Of a stretch of DNA of 64,000 nt, positions 51,012 to 61,700 are shown piece by piece (position 1 is the stretch's first letter; every line of letters starts with the position of its first letter). The notes under the pieces were generated by a model. The model had not been told where the DNA came from. It was given only the letters and a program-made list of their open reading frames with translations, and searched no databases. A program made the translations under genes and the position numbers. The DNA comes from Nomia melanderi (Eukaryota > Arthropoda > Insecta > Hymenoptera > Halictidae), in contig NC_135000.1 in assembly GCF_051020985.1 (NCBI RefSeq), positions 2,046,001 through 2,110,000 of the forward strand. Reading direction: 5' to 3'.

Positions 51012-51252
51012 CGCTTTGCACTGCGAGTGTCTTCTACATTTCCTTTTCGATAATTTTGTATTGTTTTAAGTATTCGTTTGAAATATATTTTAAATAAATT
51101 AGTTAGGGTAGATAATAAGATATGTCTATTATTTTTATTCATATTACTCAAAATTGTACAATAATATAATTTTAAAATGTGTCAATAGAGAAACATACTT
51201 TTAAATAAATCTGATGTCGAGTCATACTCGACACAGGAGTGCAAACCGTTGA
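51008..51252 (+). mobile_element. Family L TTAA MITE chained to family D
   Basis: TCAACGCTTTGCACTGCGAG to GACACAGGAGTGCAAACCGTTGA, with GATGTCGAGTCATACTCGAC near the right end as in the 46304 copy. TCAA (51008-51011) is shared with D. Confidence 0.7.
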
Positions 51253-51429
51253 TAAGAAACAAGAACAAAAGTTCTCAACTGTCCGCAGGCTGAATCAGAA
51301 CTAAGCAAAATGAAGAAAGAAGTGTCCTTTACACACGTTCTAATAGTTCGAAAACAGATATCATTCGTTTCGAACAAAAAACTATTCTCGTTAATCACGT
51401 ACGAAACTGTTACGTTAACCCAATAATTA

Positions 51430-51850
51430 CCACGAAATTTCCGAAAATATTGAGACGTGTGAGGATGATTTATCTCGAAATCTGTATCGTGAACGGTTGC
51501 TCAGGTCGATCGAGGAATTCCTTCCTCCGGGACGAAGGAAGTCTCGGAAAATGATGACTGGGGGAAATGCGGAATGATCGTCGTCGAGGATGGAGCGAGT
51601 TCCAGGATGTAACTCATACATTATGTTCGATGTTGGGATAGGTTTGCATCCTGAGGGACTGGTAGCGCGATCGTTAACTGTAGGAGGTCCCACAACGTCC
51701 TGGGGGTCCGGGTCGGGCTAGGTATCAATCTCGACACCTGGCCAGACTGATTTTCCTACGAACGCAAGTCACCGTTGTAATTTATTTTACGGTGTTGCAC
51801 TCCCACGCAACCCGGAGCGTAGACGTTGCTTCCGTCGGATGTACGTTTCT
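51430..51850. other. GC-moderate island
   Basis: An 88-codon minus-strand frame has no domain, and there are no repeats. Downstream to 52080 the sequence is plain. Confidence 0.35.
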
Positions 51851-52079
51851 CTTTCATTGTTATTATTTTGTTTATGTGTGTTGAGGTCACGTGCACCTTT
51901 TGACCTGTACGAGACCAATTATACAGGAGGTTGTGTGATTCAGTGGTTAACCAAGACGGTCGACCAGAAATTAGAAACTTTTTATGTAATACTCGCCTAT
52001 AAGACGATGGAAAAATAGGTGGAAGCTTATAAAACGTTTATAAGGATGGACACTTAAATAACATGTTTAAACTGGTTTA

Positions 52080-52415
52080 TTTGGCTTATACATTCTAAAT
52101 ATTTGGCTGATTAAATTCTTTATATGTCCCTGTATTAGGGCCTTTCGTTTTCTATGGTATAGGGGCTAAGACATGTACAGAAGCTAATAGATTTAGTAAT
52201 CAGATTGATATATTTTCCGGAAGTTTAAATAGCTTTAAAGGCTCTGTTTAAGAAGGCTCTGTTTTGTTTATTATTTTATTATATATGGCATTATATTGTA
52301 AAACTCTTGCTTTCTAAAGTCCTTATACTTCATTTATGTCTGTTCCTTTTCTGTACTAAAGGGCACCTGCCCGTCAACTTAATAAATAAATAAATAAAAT
52401 AAAAATTAAAGATGT
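52080..52415 (+). mobile_element. Possible LINE 3' end
   Basis: The stretch ends CCTGCCCGTCAACTTAATAAATAAATAAATAAAAT, a TAAA-type tail preceded by unique sequence. This form of 3' end is typical of insect non-LTR retrotransposons. No ORF precedes it, so the call rests on the tail alone. Confidence 0.35.
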
Positions 52416-52511
52416 TCCCATTAAATTAATATCGATTAAATGTTGCTGTGCTGGGTAATTATTATATATGAGGTGAAATGTCTTAACATAGTGAACATAT
52501 GTATATGTACA

Positions 52512-52640
52512 TTAACTCCTTGTTCTATGAATTCCCAATTTATCCACATCTACGTTTACTTTACAGCATGACAAGTGATAACAGAAGAATAGTATTTAAT
52601 TTGAACCCAAAACAATTGAGCAGTTTATTTTTACTTATAT
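52512..52640 (+). mobile_element. Family F left fragment
   Basis: TTAACTCCTTGTTCTATGAA, then CATCTACGTTTACTTTACAG and GATAACAGAAGAATAGTATT. The right end is missing. 52641-53160 holds nothing I can name. Confidence 0.6.
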
Positions 52641-53499
52641 AAAGCTTAATTAAAACTCCCAGCACACAGTTATAAAGGTGTACCTACTAGAAATTTACAT
52701 GAAGTGTAACGATTATCTTTTTGTAGACTACTATAGAATACAATAAATTAAGCATATAACATTATACTTTTAGATTACATTCTCTAATTGATGTAGGTTT
52801 ACTTATAAGGTCACGCCTAATATCTACAAATGAAAAGAAGTTAATTTCTTACCACGAATTGTATACTGTTTCTTAACGATGGCGTTAAGGCAATCAGAGT
52901 ATGGAGGCATACAATCAACGTCAATGAAATGAATCGTTAGTTTTTACGATAAACAATTTCATTCCGATAGGAGTGTTTCAGAGTTGGTTCGGTAGATACT
53001 ACAGTATATCTATCGTACCTTTATCGAAAGATTTTCACTGTTGAAAACCTTATTCTTCACGTTTTCCTGAAAAATGGTCAATTACTGATATCAGGTCCAT
53101 TGGCGCCTTTATCTTAAGTAACGTATCCAAATGTTGGTAGTCACTAATGACTTTACTGGTAACACGACCACATTAATACTAAAACTATTAAGAAACTTGG
53201 AAGCCATAACGAATGGCTTTTCTCCACTTCTTTATAAAAATTAGAACAATACATTTCTTGAGATTTGAAGGCTCACCTAGTTTTGTGTCTTCACAAACAC
53301 AAATGTAACGCTTCTACACCCGATTTAGATTCAGTGTTGTCGAATGTAAACCTGTATTTGTTTTTAGGCAAATTAATTAAAGTAATTTACAGTGGTAAAT
53401 ATATTATTATTATTATAAGATTTAATTTTACAATCTTTTACAGTTTTACTTTTTAAAACACCACAAATAAAGTATGACATATTTAAATATTCATCTGCA

Positions 53500-53588
53500 G
53501 CATGACATACGAGTGCAAAGAGTTAAATACTGCAAAATAAAAATTCAGAAGTGGGTCAGTTTGACCCGCCCAGTAGTTTTAGTGTTAA
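53500..53588 (+). mobile_element. L-type and B-type right ends in succession
   Basis: TACGAGTGCAAAGAGTTAA (to 53526) is a C/L right end. GGGTCAGTTTGACCCGCCCA then GTAGTTTTAGTGTTAA (to 53588) is a B right end with its GGTCAGTTTGACC palindrome. Confidence 0.6.
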
Positions 53589-53889
53589 CTGTTTGAGTGC
53601 TGAGGAGTGCTACAGCGCTCTTCTCTTGTGCCAAAATCGCGGGGAGCGCTATAACGTTTCTGTTTCTTAGTATAAATTATAATTTTCTTAAATAAATTCT
53701 AATTTTCAAGAAATAAATCAAAATATATTTGTTCGAATAAATGTTATTCCTCTATATATTCTTTGTAATAACACAGTATTTGTGATCTAATCAGATAACT
53801 ACTCGGATTAAATTTTTTTCACACACACCGAATCACTTCTGCATTCTTGGTATGTACCCACGAAATTTGTTTAGCACTCAACCTATTAA
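53585..53889. mobile_element. Family W TTAA element
   Basis: TTAACTGTTTGAGTGCTGAG pairs with TTTAGCACTCAACCTATTAA. Subterminal GAGTGCTACAGCGCTC is palindromic. Both TTAAs are shared, with B on the left and K on the right. Confidence 0.68.
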
Positions 53890-54107
53890 CACTAGAACTA
53901 CCGAGCATTTAATACAACTGAAATGTAATCACTCTACAAATTGTAACAATAGATTATTTTCAGCTTCTTCAGACATTCATTATAGTATTCAAGTGAATCT
54001 TTATTTTCACGATCATGTTGAACATTCAGTGATTTCAAGGTATCGATATAGTTGCGAAACAATATCAAAACCAGTCATTCCGACTGGTACGGTAGTCTTA
54101 GCATTAA
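53886..54107 (+). mobile_element. Family K TTAA MITE, reference copy
   Basis: TTAACACTAGAACTACCGAG to GGTACGGTAGTCTTAGCATTAA. Subterminal CCAGTCATTCCGACTGG is palindromic. The interior has GTAACAATAGATTATTTTCA and CAGACATTCATTATAGTATT. Confidence 0.8.
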
Positions 54108-54159
54108 ACTGACCTCAAATATAAAGAAAACAAGAAACTCGTGAGAAGCTGTCGAAGAG

Positions 54160-54690
54160 GCTATCAAGAAAACCGTGGAATCCCATCAATGGAGGGGGGG
54201 TGAGAGGTGAAAGGGAAAGGAAAAGGGTGTGGCCAACTCGGTAGCCGAATCAGACGCACGAAAAGCGACGAGGCATCCGAGCAGCGTTAAATATGGGTGT
54301 TCCCCGGGGGATAACAGGATGTCTTCTGATTGCTCCTCTTGTCCGCGAGATTACCGGCGCGGGAATTTCTCGGCATATTAGCATTTTTAATGTCCCGAAC
54401 GGTAGTCGCGGGAGGGATTTAAATACGATCATGGTCGCGGCCAGCCACCTGGCTCCTCTCTGTCCGACCTTCGGGGCGAAAGAGGATCAGCCGATTCCGA
54501 GGAATCCACTGACATAGTGTGGCAGATCTCTATTTATACGTATAAACTCATCGGTGGAGAAACCGTTCGCATAAGCTGTCCGTGTCACGGGAGACCACTA
54601 ATTTCATATACTGCTTGGGGTTTTTATTTCGACGTTCAGGGTGAGATAAGTGGAAGATAAGGGGAGATTGTGAATTAGGGTAATTCTTAG
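54160..54690. other. GC-moderate island
   Basis: Frames of 60-74 codons on both strands have no domain. GGAGGGGGGGTGAGAGGTGA is a G-run at 54192. Confidence 0.35.
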
Positions 54691-54705
54691 GGAGATGGTC
54701 ACGGT

Positions 54706-54965
54706 GACACTAACCGTACTGGCGCTTTATGTTAATATTGAATTGCGAATTTAATTATATTATTTAAAATCATTAAAATTTTATTAAATCTAAGAAAGTT
54801 ATTATTGAAATAATATTCAGAATATAACGGGTAATTGAGTTTATAGAGAATTTTATTTTAGTTTTAGTATTATATGTAGTTCTACTGGAATCAGTCTTAA
54901 TAACGGGCTACAAAATAATGGTAAACAAGTTCGATGACAGTTTCTTTTTGATGGGAATACTATAC
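54706..54965 (-). mobile_element. Family A remnant with an internal AT-rich insertion
   Basis: CACTAACCGTACTGGCGCTT starts at 54711. After about 150 bp of unrelated AT-rich sequence the A interior resumes: ACGGGCTACAAAATAATGGT then AAACAAGTTCGATGACAGTT. The right end is lost. Confidence 0.55.
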
Positions 54966-55035
54966 TTAATAAGTTTAATATTATACCCTTATGAAGCCGT
55001 AGAATAATTCCTCACTAATTATTTATATTGAAATT

Positions 55036-55342
55036 ATTAACCATTTGAATGCTAAAGAGTGGAAAATTGCCAAAGGCGATACCTACATCATGTTTATTTA
55101 TAATTTAATTAAAATGTATTCAATTCATTTCATATAATTTAATTTAATGCAGAATAAATAATCTATAACGTGAAATCTGCTGAACTTATTTTTCATTTTC
55201 CTAGGTAGGCAACGGATGTTCGACATTATAATTGGTATTGTATAAAAATTTCATTAATTTCAACATAAAATTAACCAAAATATACGTTGTTCTTCTATAA
55301 TCGTGCTTTGTATTTAAAACCACGTGGCATTTCCAATGACCT
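55036..55342. mobile_element. Worn D-like TTAA element
   Basis: TTAACCATTTGAATGCTAAA on the left and ACCACGTGGCATTTCCAATG on the right fit a D-type TIR. TGTTCTTCTATAATCGTGCT before the right end is only loosely D-like. Confidence 0.35.
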
Positions 55343-55344
55343 CC

Positions 55345-55740
55345 AAAGGGTGAAACGAAGTTCAACAGCTAATAGTCTCTCGATCTTCTTTAGCGAGCCT
55401 CCGACTAACGGCAACCACGATTTTCAGCGATCCGGCGAGAGGCCTCGATGCCCAACGAGACAAGCTGTCTCGACCATAATTAATTCTAATTACTTGTAAT
55501 TAAAGGCCGGTCGGGCGGTGTAATTCTAGTTTCTCTCGCGTAATTAAACGGGGGACGAAGAATGTTGCACGCGGAAGAATTAGATAATAGAATTCCGAAT
55601 TAGAGAGTAGAAGCGCGAGAAAAAAGAATGATACTCTTAACTTTACCTTCTAATTGGACGTCGCGCGGTAACAAAGTCGTTGTCGTATGATCGGCCGACC
55701 AATGCGGCGAGGAACAAAGGAAAATTCAGTTGAATCAGTT
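55345..55740. other. GC-moderate island
   Basis: No repeats and no domain in the short frames. AATTCTAATTACTTGTAATT-type homeodomain-like ATTA sites lie at about 55480-55500. Confidence 0.3.
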
Positions 55741-56061
55741 ACGTTTTTTCAGTTGAAGCGGAATCTTAGCTGGATAAACGTTCCAAAGGGAAACCCCGTT
55801 TCTTTCGATGAAAAATATGGATCGTGTAGTATAGTTTGTAGAAGAAAATTATGAATATTTTTTAATTGCAACTTTGTATATGTTTTTACTATAGTTCCGT
55901 TAAGTGTCATGAATGTTTCTGTACGGTTCTCCAATGGAAGCTTAGCAAAAGTGGAGAAGGATCGTGTAAATCTAGATCATCCAATGTAGGCTGAAGGTTG
56001 CAAATATTTTAGCGTAATACTATTAACTTTTTACGTTCCTGTGTTAAGTCAGACTTAATAG

Positions 56062-56302
56062 TTAATCTGTTAACTGTAGAATTCAGTTTCGAAAATCTCT
56101 TATTCTAATAAAATCGAACAATGAAGTGTATATTCGTTAAATGTAGAACAAGCGCACTTATGACATATTCTAACGAAAAACTAAAGCAAAACAAAGAAGA
56201 ATTACATGTTTATCTGAAAAATTGAATAATTGATTGTTGAAATAATTAAATTTTGAGTTTTAAGGTGACTTGTATACTCATCGAACGCAGTTAACTTGTT
56301 AA
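56062..56302 (-). mobile_element. Family I TTAA element, full length, minus orientation
   Basis: TTAATCTGTTAACTGTAGAA to CATCGAACGCAGTTAACTTGTTAA. Both ends carry a GTTAAC. ACTTGTATACTCATC near the right is the 44-bp-type core. AACTAAAGCAAAACAAAGAA matches the 20360 copy. Confidence 0.78.
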
Positions 56303-56503
56303 TGGTACTCTAACACCTTATTTTAATTGTTTTTGTTATAATTATTTGTAGTATTATAATTTTATCATATAAAAGTACCGCATTAATGCTTTTCAACTAT
56401 TTTTAAACACATGAATAAAATACATGTTAGACTATAATTGAATTAAATAATGTCGATGCAAGCTTCACAGAAACCAAGAATATTTCCGACAGCAAAGGGT
56501 TAA
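56299..56503. mobile_element. Possible TTAA element of unknown family
   Basis: Starts at the I right TTAA with TTAATGGTACTCTAACACC and ends TCCGACAGCAAAGGGTTAA (56500-56503). The ends do not match each other well. Confidence 0.3.
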
Positions 56504-56915
56504 GTTCCTTTGAAGCGCAAGAAGCTGCGTTACGGGGTGGGAAGAGGTTACAGTTTATTTATGAAGTATTTTGATCTATGAGCTGTGGAAACTGTATTTC
56601 TAAATAAATCTAATTATAAATGTTGAAAATCCCACTAAAGCTATCTATAGCACGAACGATGTGAACTTTCAACTGAAACAAGCATTCCTTTTCCCACAGA
56701 AATGTTAAATACTCCATAATTTTTATCGAAAGATATGACATTTTATCTGAATTACAACCAGTCCCAATAGCATAATCTGTGTTTACATTAATACAAACTC
56801 TACTACATCGTTCCTCGTAAAATATGCTTCCCCAAACCAAAACTTACGTTGTACAAAGAAAGTCCCCCCAAAATCAGAAGAAGAAGCACGGAGAACAGAG
56901 AAAGAATGCACAGGG

Positions 56916-57091
56916 TTAACCCCTTGTCCGACGATTTCTTTCACAATCATACTTGATATTATCGTTAATAATTGATTAAAAAGGTAATATTTAATTGATA
57001 TTTAAATACAGTAAATAACATTTGGATTTATCGAATTCAGTTTAACATTTTTATCACACATCGGACGCGATATTATAGAACAAGGCATTAA
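56916..57091 (+). mobile_element. Family F element, shortened, inside a tandem unit
   Basis: TTAACCCCTTGTCCGACGAT to GATATTATAGAACAAGGCATTAA. At 176 bp it lacks part of the F interior but keeps ATTCAGTTTAACATTTTTAT. Confidence 0.8.
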
Positions 57092-57172
57092 GTATCAACG
57101 ATTAAAGACACAATGTTCCGTTATCCGCAAGTTAACAGTCAAAATATTCTTCTTTAAATAAAAAACAACGTT

Positions 57173-57282
57173 GCGTAAAGAAAGTCCCCCCAGAATCAGA
57201 AGAAGAAGCGCGAAGAGAAAAGATGCTGCGCGTAAGACGCGCTGCCACCGAACAGAGAAAGAATGGACGGGGTGGAAAGAGG
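57173..57282 (+). repeat. Conserved GC-rich block, copy 1
   Basis: From AAGAAAGTCCCCCCAGAATC to GGACGGGGTGGAAAGAGGTT. It matches 57560-57668 with only about three differences in 108 bp, although the rest of the unit has diverged. GCGCGTAAGACGCGC is a 6-bp-stem hairpin in the middle. The copy at 56852 lacks the hairpin part. Confidence 0.8.
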
Positions 57283-57559
57283 TTAGATCCGGCGCAGCTA
57301 AAAAGAATGGCAAGTTTCAAAATTTCTATATTCATAAATCATTTCGATCTACGAGCTGTCGAAACTACCTCCGATTAAATCCAATTGAAACAATCCAGGA
57401 ACACAATAAAATTGCCTATACCAAAACCACGCAAACTTTCATAAAAAAAAACAAAATTCTTAATAACAGCCACTCCCAATAGCATGCACCATATTCACAT
57501 GAACACAAACACATCATCCCCATGAAATATGCCTGCCCAAATCAGAACTAACGTTGCAC

Positions 57560-57668
57560 AAAGAAAGTCCCCCCAGAATCAGAAGAAGAAGCGCGAAGAG
57601 AAAAGATGCTGCGCGTAAGACGCGCTGCCACCGAACAGAGGAAGAATGGACGGGGTGGGAAGAGGTTG
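57560..57668 (+). repeat. Conserved GC-rich block, copy 2
   Basis: The second near-identical copy of the block at 57173, including the same hairpin. It leads directly into the following GC island, so it may be the parent copy. Confidence 0.8.
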
Positions 57669-57689
57669 GATTAAGGCGGAGAGAAAAGC

Positions 57690-58200
57690 AGGTTTCCTAT
57701 GACGGGGCAAGAGCACGGCTCGTCGTCGTCGTCGACGTCGTCGACGTCCTCGTCGTCTATGCAGATACGGCCGGCTGATACGTTTCAGCTCCCGGTCTAG
57801 CCCCCGCAGATAGAACCGATATTATTCAGCTAGCCTCCTCACTAATTCCATTCATTCGCTCGGAACGGGGGGAGGAGGAGAGCTGGACCCTCTCTCCGCT
57901 GCGAGGAACGTGCTCCCGCACCCCTTGAATTTACATCGACGCGGCGATCCCTCACCCCCCCGCTTTATACACCCATGCGCCCCGCCATCCGCCGCCGGCC
58001 CCGTTACACTTCCATCTGGGTCCCTTTTGTCGCGGCACCGTGTTTTCAGCTATTTCGCTTTTAATTAAATCGTCTTCCGGGACATCGACGACGCGCGCCG
58101 AGTCCCGAGGAAGGTTCTACGGTTCCACTCACGCGGCCGAACACGGTTCGACGCGATCGTGGGCCTCCGCGCGGCGGAACTCTAACGTTGGAGTGAATTC
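57690..58200. other. GC-rich island with a GTC/GTCGAC repeat
   Basis: CGTCGTCGTCGTCGACGTCG at about 57720 is a trinucleotide repeat with palindromic GTCGAC centres. The rest is CpG-rich unique-looking DNA without a recognisable exon. Confidence 0.45.
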
Positions 58201-58414
58201 GAGTTTTTGAAGTTGTGTGGTGTAGTGACTATGCTTTGTTTTTAGGGATAAGTGGGGTCGTATGTTAGGGATAGTGGAATAATGTATAATATTGTAATAT
58301 TGAATGTAAGAAAATGGGAAAGTAATGTTTCATTTGGAGTTAAAGGAGTGAGAGATGTTTAGGTTTGTTGATGGTAATTCCGGGTGTTTGTTGGGGTTGA
58401 TATGGAATGTTCAT

Positions 58415-58934
58415 GAGGATTGTAGCAATACAGTTTTCTTTATTTTCTCGGATATTTGTTGTAGTATTTGGGTGAAATTGTTTATTTTTTAAATTATTTT
58501 GGATATTGAATAGTTTTGTGTTTGATACTATTTGATATTAAATACTATTCAATAGTGTTTCATACTAAATATTATTCAATAGTATATAATACTAATCTAC
58601 TATTCAGTTATTTAATAGTGAATACTATTGAATATTGTTTAATACTAAACATTGTTCAATATTATTTAATGCTGAATACTATTCAATAATATTTAGTATT
58701 ATTTAATATTAACCTACTGCTCACTATTATTTCATACTAACCTACTATTCAATACTTATTTAATACTAAATACTATTCAATATTAAATACTATTCAATAC
58801 CATTTAACACTAACGTACTATTCAATACTATTTAATACGAAATACTATTTAATACTAAAATATCAATTAATAAATAATCGTAAAATAACAAAACTCAAAT
58901 CCATCATTTTGACGAATACGTAGTTCCAGTGCTA
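58415..58934 (+). mobile_element. Family K element enlarged by an internal satellite
   Basis: 58430-58510 (ATACAGTTTTCTTTATTTTC, CTCGGATATTTGTTGTAGTA, TTGGATATTGAATAGTTTTG) is the K interior. 58870-58934 (AAAATAACAAAACTCAAATC, CATCATTTTGACG, TAGTTCCAGTGCTAA) is the K right end. Between them lie about 350 bp of TTTAATACTAAATACTATTC satellite that no other K copy has. Confidence 0.7.
58510..58862. repeat. AT satellite inside family K
   Basis: Units of 15-40 bp built from AATACTATTCAATA and TTTAATACTAA, without fixed period. No coding potential. Confidence 0.8.
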
Positions 58935-58991
58935 ACAACATCAAAAATGTTCGCCACGAGTGTGACACGATATTGTATCGCAGGGGGTTAA
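58934..58991 (+). mobile_element. Family F right-end fragment
   Basis: AATGTTCGCCACGAGTGTGACACGAT and TATCGCAGGGGGTTAA. It starts where family K ends. Confidence 0.6.
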
Positions 58992-59345
58992 AAGAGAATA
59001 AATGCCGGGCCCGGGACAAGTTGTCCGAGCATCGATTACGCGATCCTCCAGATCGGGCCAGCCGGAACGCAGATGCGCGCGGTGTGCGAATTACACGGCC
59101 GGTCGTGGGCGACAGGGCTCTCGCCACGGGGGTTTCCGCATTATGCCCCGGCCACGTAACCCTCGTTAAGGGGTTTCTTAATGGGGACAGGCCGCCCCCG
59201 TATTGCGCGTCGATAGTTTACCGAGGAGACTATTAACCGACCACCGGCGCGCAACCTGCTATCGCGCTGTCTAATCCCGGCGCCGTTTAATCTCGATGCT
59301 GCTCAAGATATACAGGGTGTTCCCGGTCTATCCCGACACACGGTG
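58992..59345. other. GC-rich island ending in an ACAGGGTG motif
   Basis: CpG-rich sequence. At 59311-59345 ATACAGGGTGTTCCCGG and ACACACGGTGTCAGCGTAT form a motif pair that recurs at 63463-63505 (ATACAGGGTGCTTCAT, ACAAACGGTGTCAGCATAT). Confidence 0.45.
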
Positions 59346-59659
59346 TCAGCGTATCGTGTGATTAAAAGTGGGAAAACGATGTTGCGCGAGTATAGAGCAA
59401 ACGCTTTTTTCGGTGGTTGTAAGAAAAATAGTGATGTTGGTTATAACAAATGTTATATCGGTTACAATGAAAATAATAAAAATTGATTCTAGCAAAAATA
59501 CAAAGATACTAAAATTGATGGTAACAAAAGGTATATTTGTTATAACAGAAATACTAAAAGTAACCCCCTTTCTTCCTTAGGCACCATAGAATACGATATT
59601 AAAGTTTAAACAACTGTTTTTTGCTACTTCATACCTAACGTGACACACATATGTACATA

Positions 59660-59716
59660 TGCTAAACAAGAATACTGAATCCAGTTATTTTTACTGGTAC
59701 GTAGTTCTAGTGTTAA
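59660..59716 (+). mobile_element. Family K right-end fragment
   Basis: CCAGTTATTTTTACTGG then TACGTAGTTCTAGTGTTAA, the palindromic right end of K. The left half is absent. Confidence 0.62.
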
Positions 59717-59734
59717 AGGCTTAACGGTTTTGTG

Positions 59735-59935
59735 ATTGTTCGAATTTAGGTTGTTTTAGGGAAGAGATTGTTTGTGTTAGATGTGTAGAAATTGTTATTG
59801 TTCTGTTGAAATACGTAAGTGCCTAATGTGGAGCATATTCTGTAATCCGGTAATTAATGAAATGTATATCGGTTTGATGAATGTTTAAATTCAGGTTTTT
59901 TAGGGGAGGAATTGTTTATGTTAGATATCGATTGT
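59735..59935. repeat. Direct duplication, period about 140 bp
   Basis: GTTTTAGGGAAGAGATTGTT then TGTGTTAGAT (about 59752) recurs as TTTTTAGGGGAGGAATTGTT then TATGTTAGAT (about 59896). Confidence 0.6.
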
Positions 59936-59995
59936 TTCGTTCCGAATGGTACACATAGATACCACGAATGATTCAAATCACTGGAAAGCTAGAAA

Positions 59996-60110
59996 ACGCC
60001 TAGATAAAGAAGAATTGTACCAGACAAGGATTTTTGCTTATGGCTGACAGCTTAAATGTTAATTAGCTGTCAGTGCACGTATTTTACTTGATTAATGCGC
60101 AGCCGTAAAT
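59996..60110 (-). repeat. Dispersed repeat R, minus copy
   Basis: The reverse complement of 16205-16325. It contains its own inverted pair, CTGACAGCTTAA and TTAATTAGCTGTCAG (60044-60078), which would form a hairpin. Confidence 0.7.
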
Positions 60111-60154
60111 TTTTTTTGCAAAATTCATATTAAAAAATACATACCTATTCAGGG

Positions 60155-60244
60155 ACGAAGGGATTAAGCAATTGATATATAATTTAACTTCATCTGCTGG
60201 AGGTTTCGTACATTTCAAAGAATCTTCGCTCGCAAAGGATTGAC
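60155..60244 (+). mobile_element. Family T right-end fragment
   Basis: AACTTCATCTGCTGGAGGTTTC to CTTCGCTCGCAAAGGATTGA matches the right third of the T copy at 21717-21902. The next 300 bp are AT-rich without a feature. Confidence 0.65.
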
Positions 60245-60584
60245 AATCGTCGTACAAAAATATCAGGCATATTTCTTCTTCTTCAAATTTTCCTATGAAA
60301 ATTTCATAATTTACTGTGAAATAATGTAGGTATAAAAAGAGAGCCTGGTAAATTCAACCCTTAGTTAATCATGATTCTTTTTATGTATTGTATATCATGT
60401 TACCGTGAAGATAAATGGAAAATACTTGGTGTAACCATTTTTTAATTAAATAAGAAAGTTTGAATACATTGTCAGTATACAATACTGACTACGGAGAAAA
60501 TGTATTACATTATAGTCATTTTATCATTATAATATAATATTAAAGCATTACAGCCTTCCATACAATTTTGAGAAACTTCTAAAG

Positions 60585-61025
60585 AGAGCGTTAGATTGAT
60601 ATATTTCACTAGAAGAGAACTTGTAAAACATTATTAGAACAGTGTAATTAATTATATTTCATAGAGGATGCGTCGTTTAAGAACATCCACCATTGGCAAC
60701 AATCACAAAAAAAATGTGTAAAACAACATAGAAGCTTTAGATTGACATGTTTCACCAGAAGAGAACTTGTAAAACATTATTAGAGCAATGTAATTAATAA
60801 TATTTCATACAGAATGCGTCAGTTTAAGGGCATCCACCATTGGCAACAATCACAAAAGAAATGTATAAAACAACATATAAGCTTTAGATTGATATGTTTC
60901 ACTAGAAAAGAACTTGTAAAACATTATTAGAGCAATTTAATTAATTATATTTCATACAGGATACGTCATTTAAGAATATCCATCATTGGTAACAATCACA
61001 AAAAGATGCGTGAAACAACTCATAA
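60585..61025 (+). repeat. Three-copy tandem repeat, period 147 bp
   Basis: TTAGATTGATATATTTCACT-type starts are at 60591, 60737 and 60884, spaced 146 and 147 bp. Units also share GAACTTGTAAAACATTATTA and CATCCACCATTGGCAACAAT. Divergence is low (about 5-8%), which suggests a recent array. Confidence 0.88.
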
Positions 61026-61039
61026 ATAGCATCGACTTC

Positions 61040-61370
61040 ATTCTAAACGGAAACATTCCGACGTGCGACAAGAAGGACGAACAGACTGGAAACGGAACGG
61101 AACGCGAGCGAACGCGGAGGATCGGAGCAGCGTGCACGCTGTGCTCTAATAACAGGGGACGCGATCGGTTAAATTCGCCTCGTCATCTCGCTCTCGCAGA
61201 CCCGTTTCGATTCTCGTTCGACAGAGAGCTGGACCAGGAAGCCTCGCGCGGTTAATGTATTCGGATTCCGTGGATGGGCGTTTATCGAACAAAGTGCTGG
61301 GCGTCCACTTTCGCTGGGCCTTCGGACATTCCTGGTCAGCCGGGCCTTCGATACCCGTCTTTCCCTAACG
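61040..61370. other. GC-rich island
   Basis: GGAACGGAACGCGAGCGAACG short repeats lie near 61090. The 89-codon frame has no domain. Confidence 0.4.
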
Positions 61371-61458
61371 CTCGCTCACCGAAAACCAATGTTCGGCATT
61401 AGTCGAATGAAACTTTATTTGAATAACAATGGAATGCAAGGTAGGAACTCGCGTTCTT

Positions 61459-61664
61459 TTAACACTAGGTTTACGGAACGAGTCAAATTGACGCATATTG
61501 GATTTTAGAAATATTATTTTGTAAACGTTTACGCCGATTTTGATTGATGCGATCACACTGACATGTGGAAATCTCCAGTTTCCACAATCTAAATAAACGA
61601 GCATCAATTCTTTTAGGAATAATAGAATGAAGTGTACAATAAATGCTCGTAAACCTAGTGTTAA
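61459..61664 (+). mobile_element. Family E TTAA MITE, reference copy
   Basis: TTAACACTAGGTTTACGGAA to TGCTCGTAAACCTAGTGTTAA. GAGTCAAATTGACGC next to the left TIR is palindromic. Close to the inverted copy at 18032 despite 43 kb between them. Confidence 0.86.
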
Positions 61665-61700
61665 AAGACGACTAAGATAATTTGTAATAAATCCACTGCT

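Larger units (their letters stand above)
56510..57690. repeat. Three-copy tandem repeat, unit about 380 bp
   Basis: ACGTTGTACAAAGAAAGTCC-type markers lie at 56846, 57168 and 57551. The last interval (383 bp) is a complete unit. The first interval is disrupted by family F (56916-57091) and a deletion. Units share GATCTATGAGCTGTGGAAAC-like and CCAATAGCATAATCTG-like segments. Confidence 0.78.

Noticed and set aside
57171..57778. Two similar basic peptides (74 and 103 codons) in one frame of the duplicated block
   Set aside because: The similarity is that of the DNA duplication itself; the reading frame is not kept in the third copy, and flanks diverge with stops.
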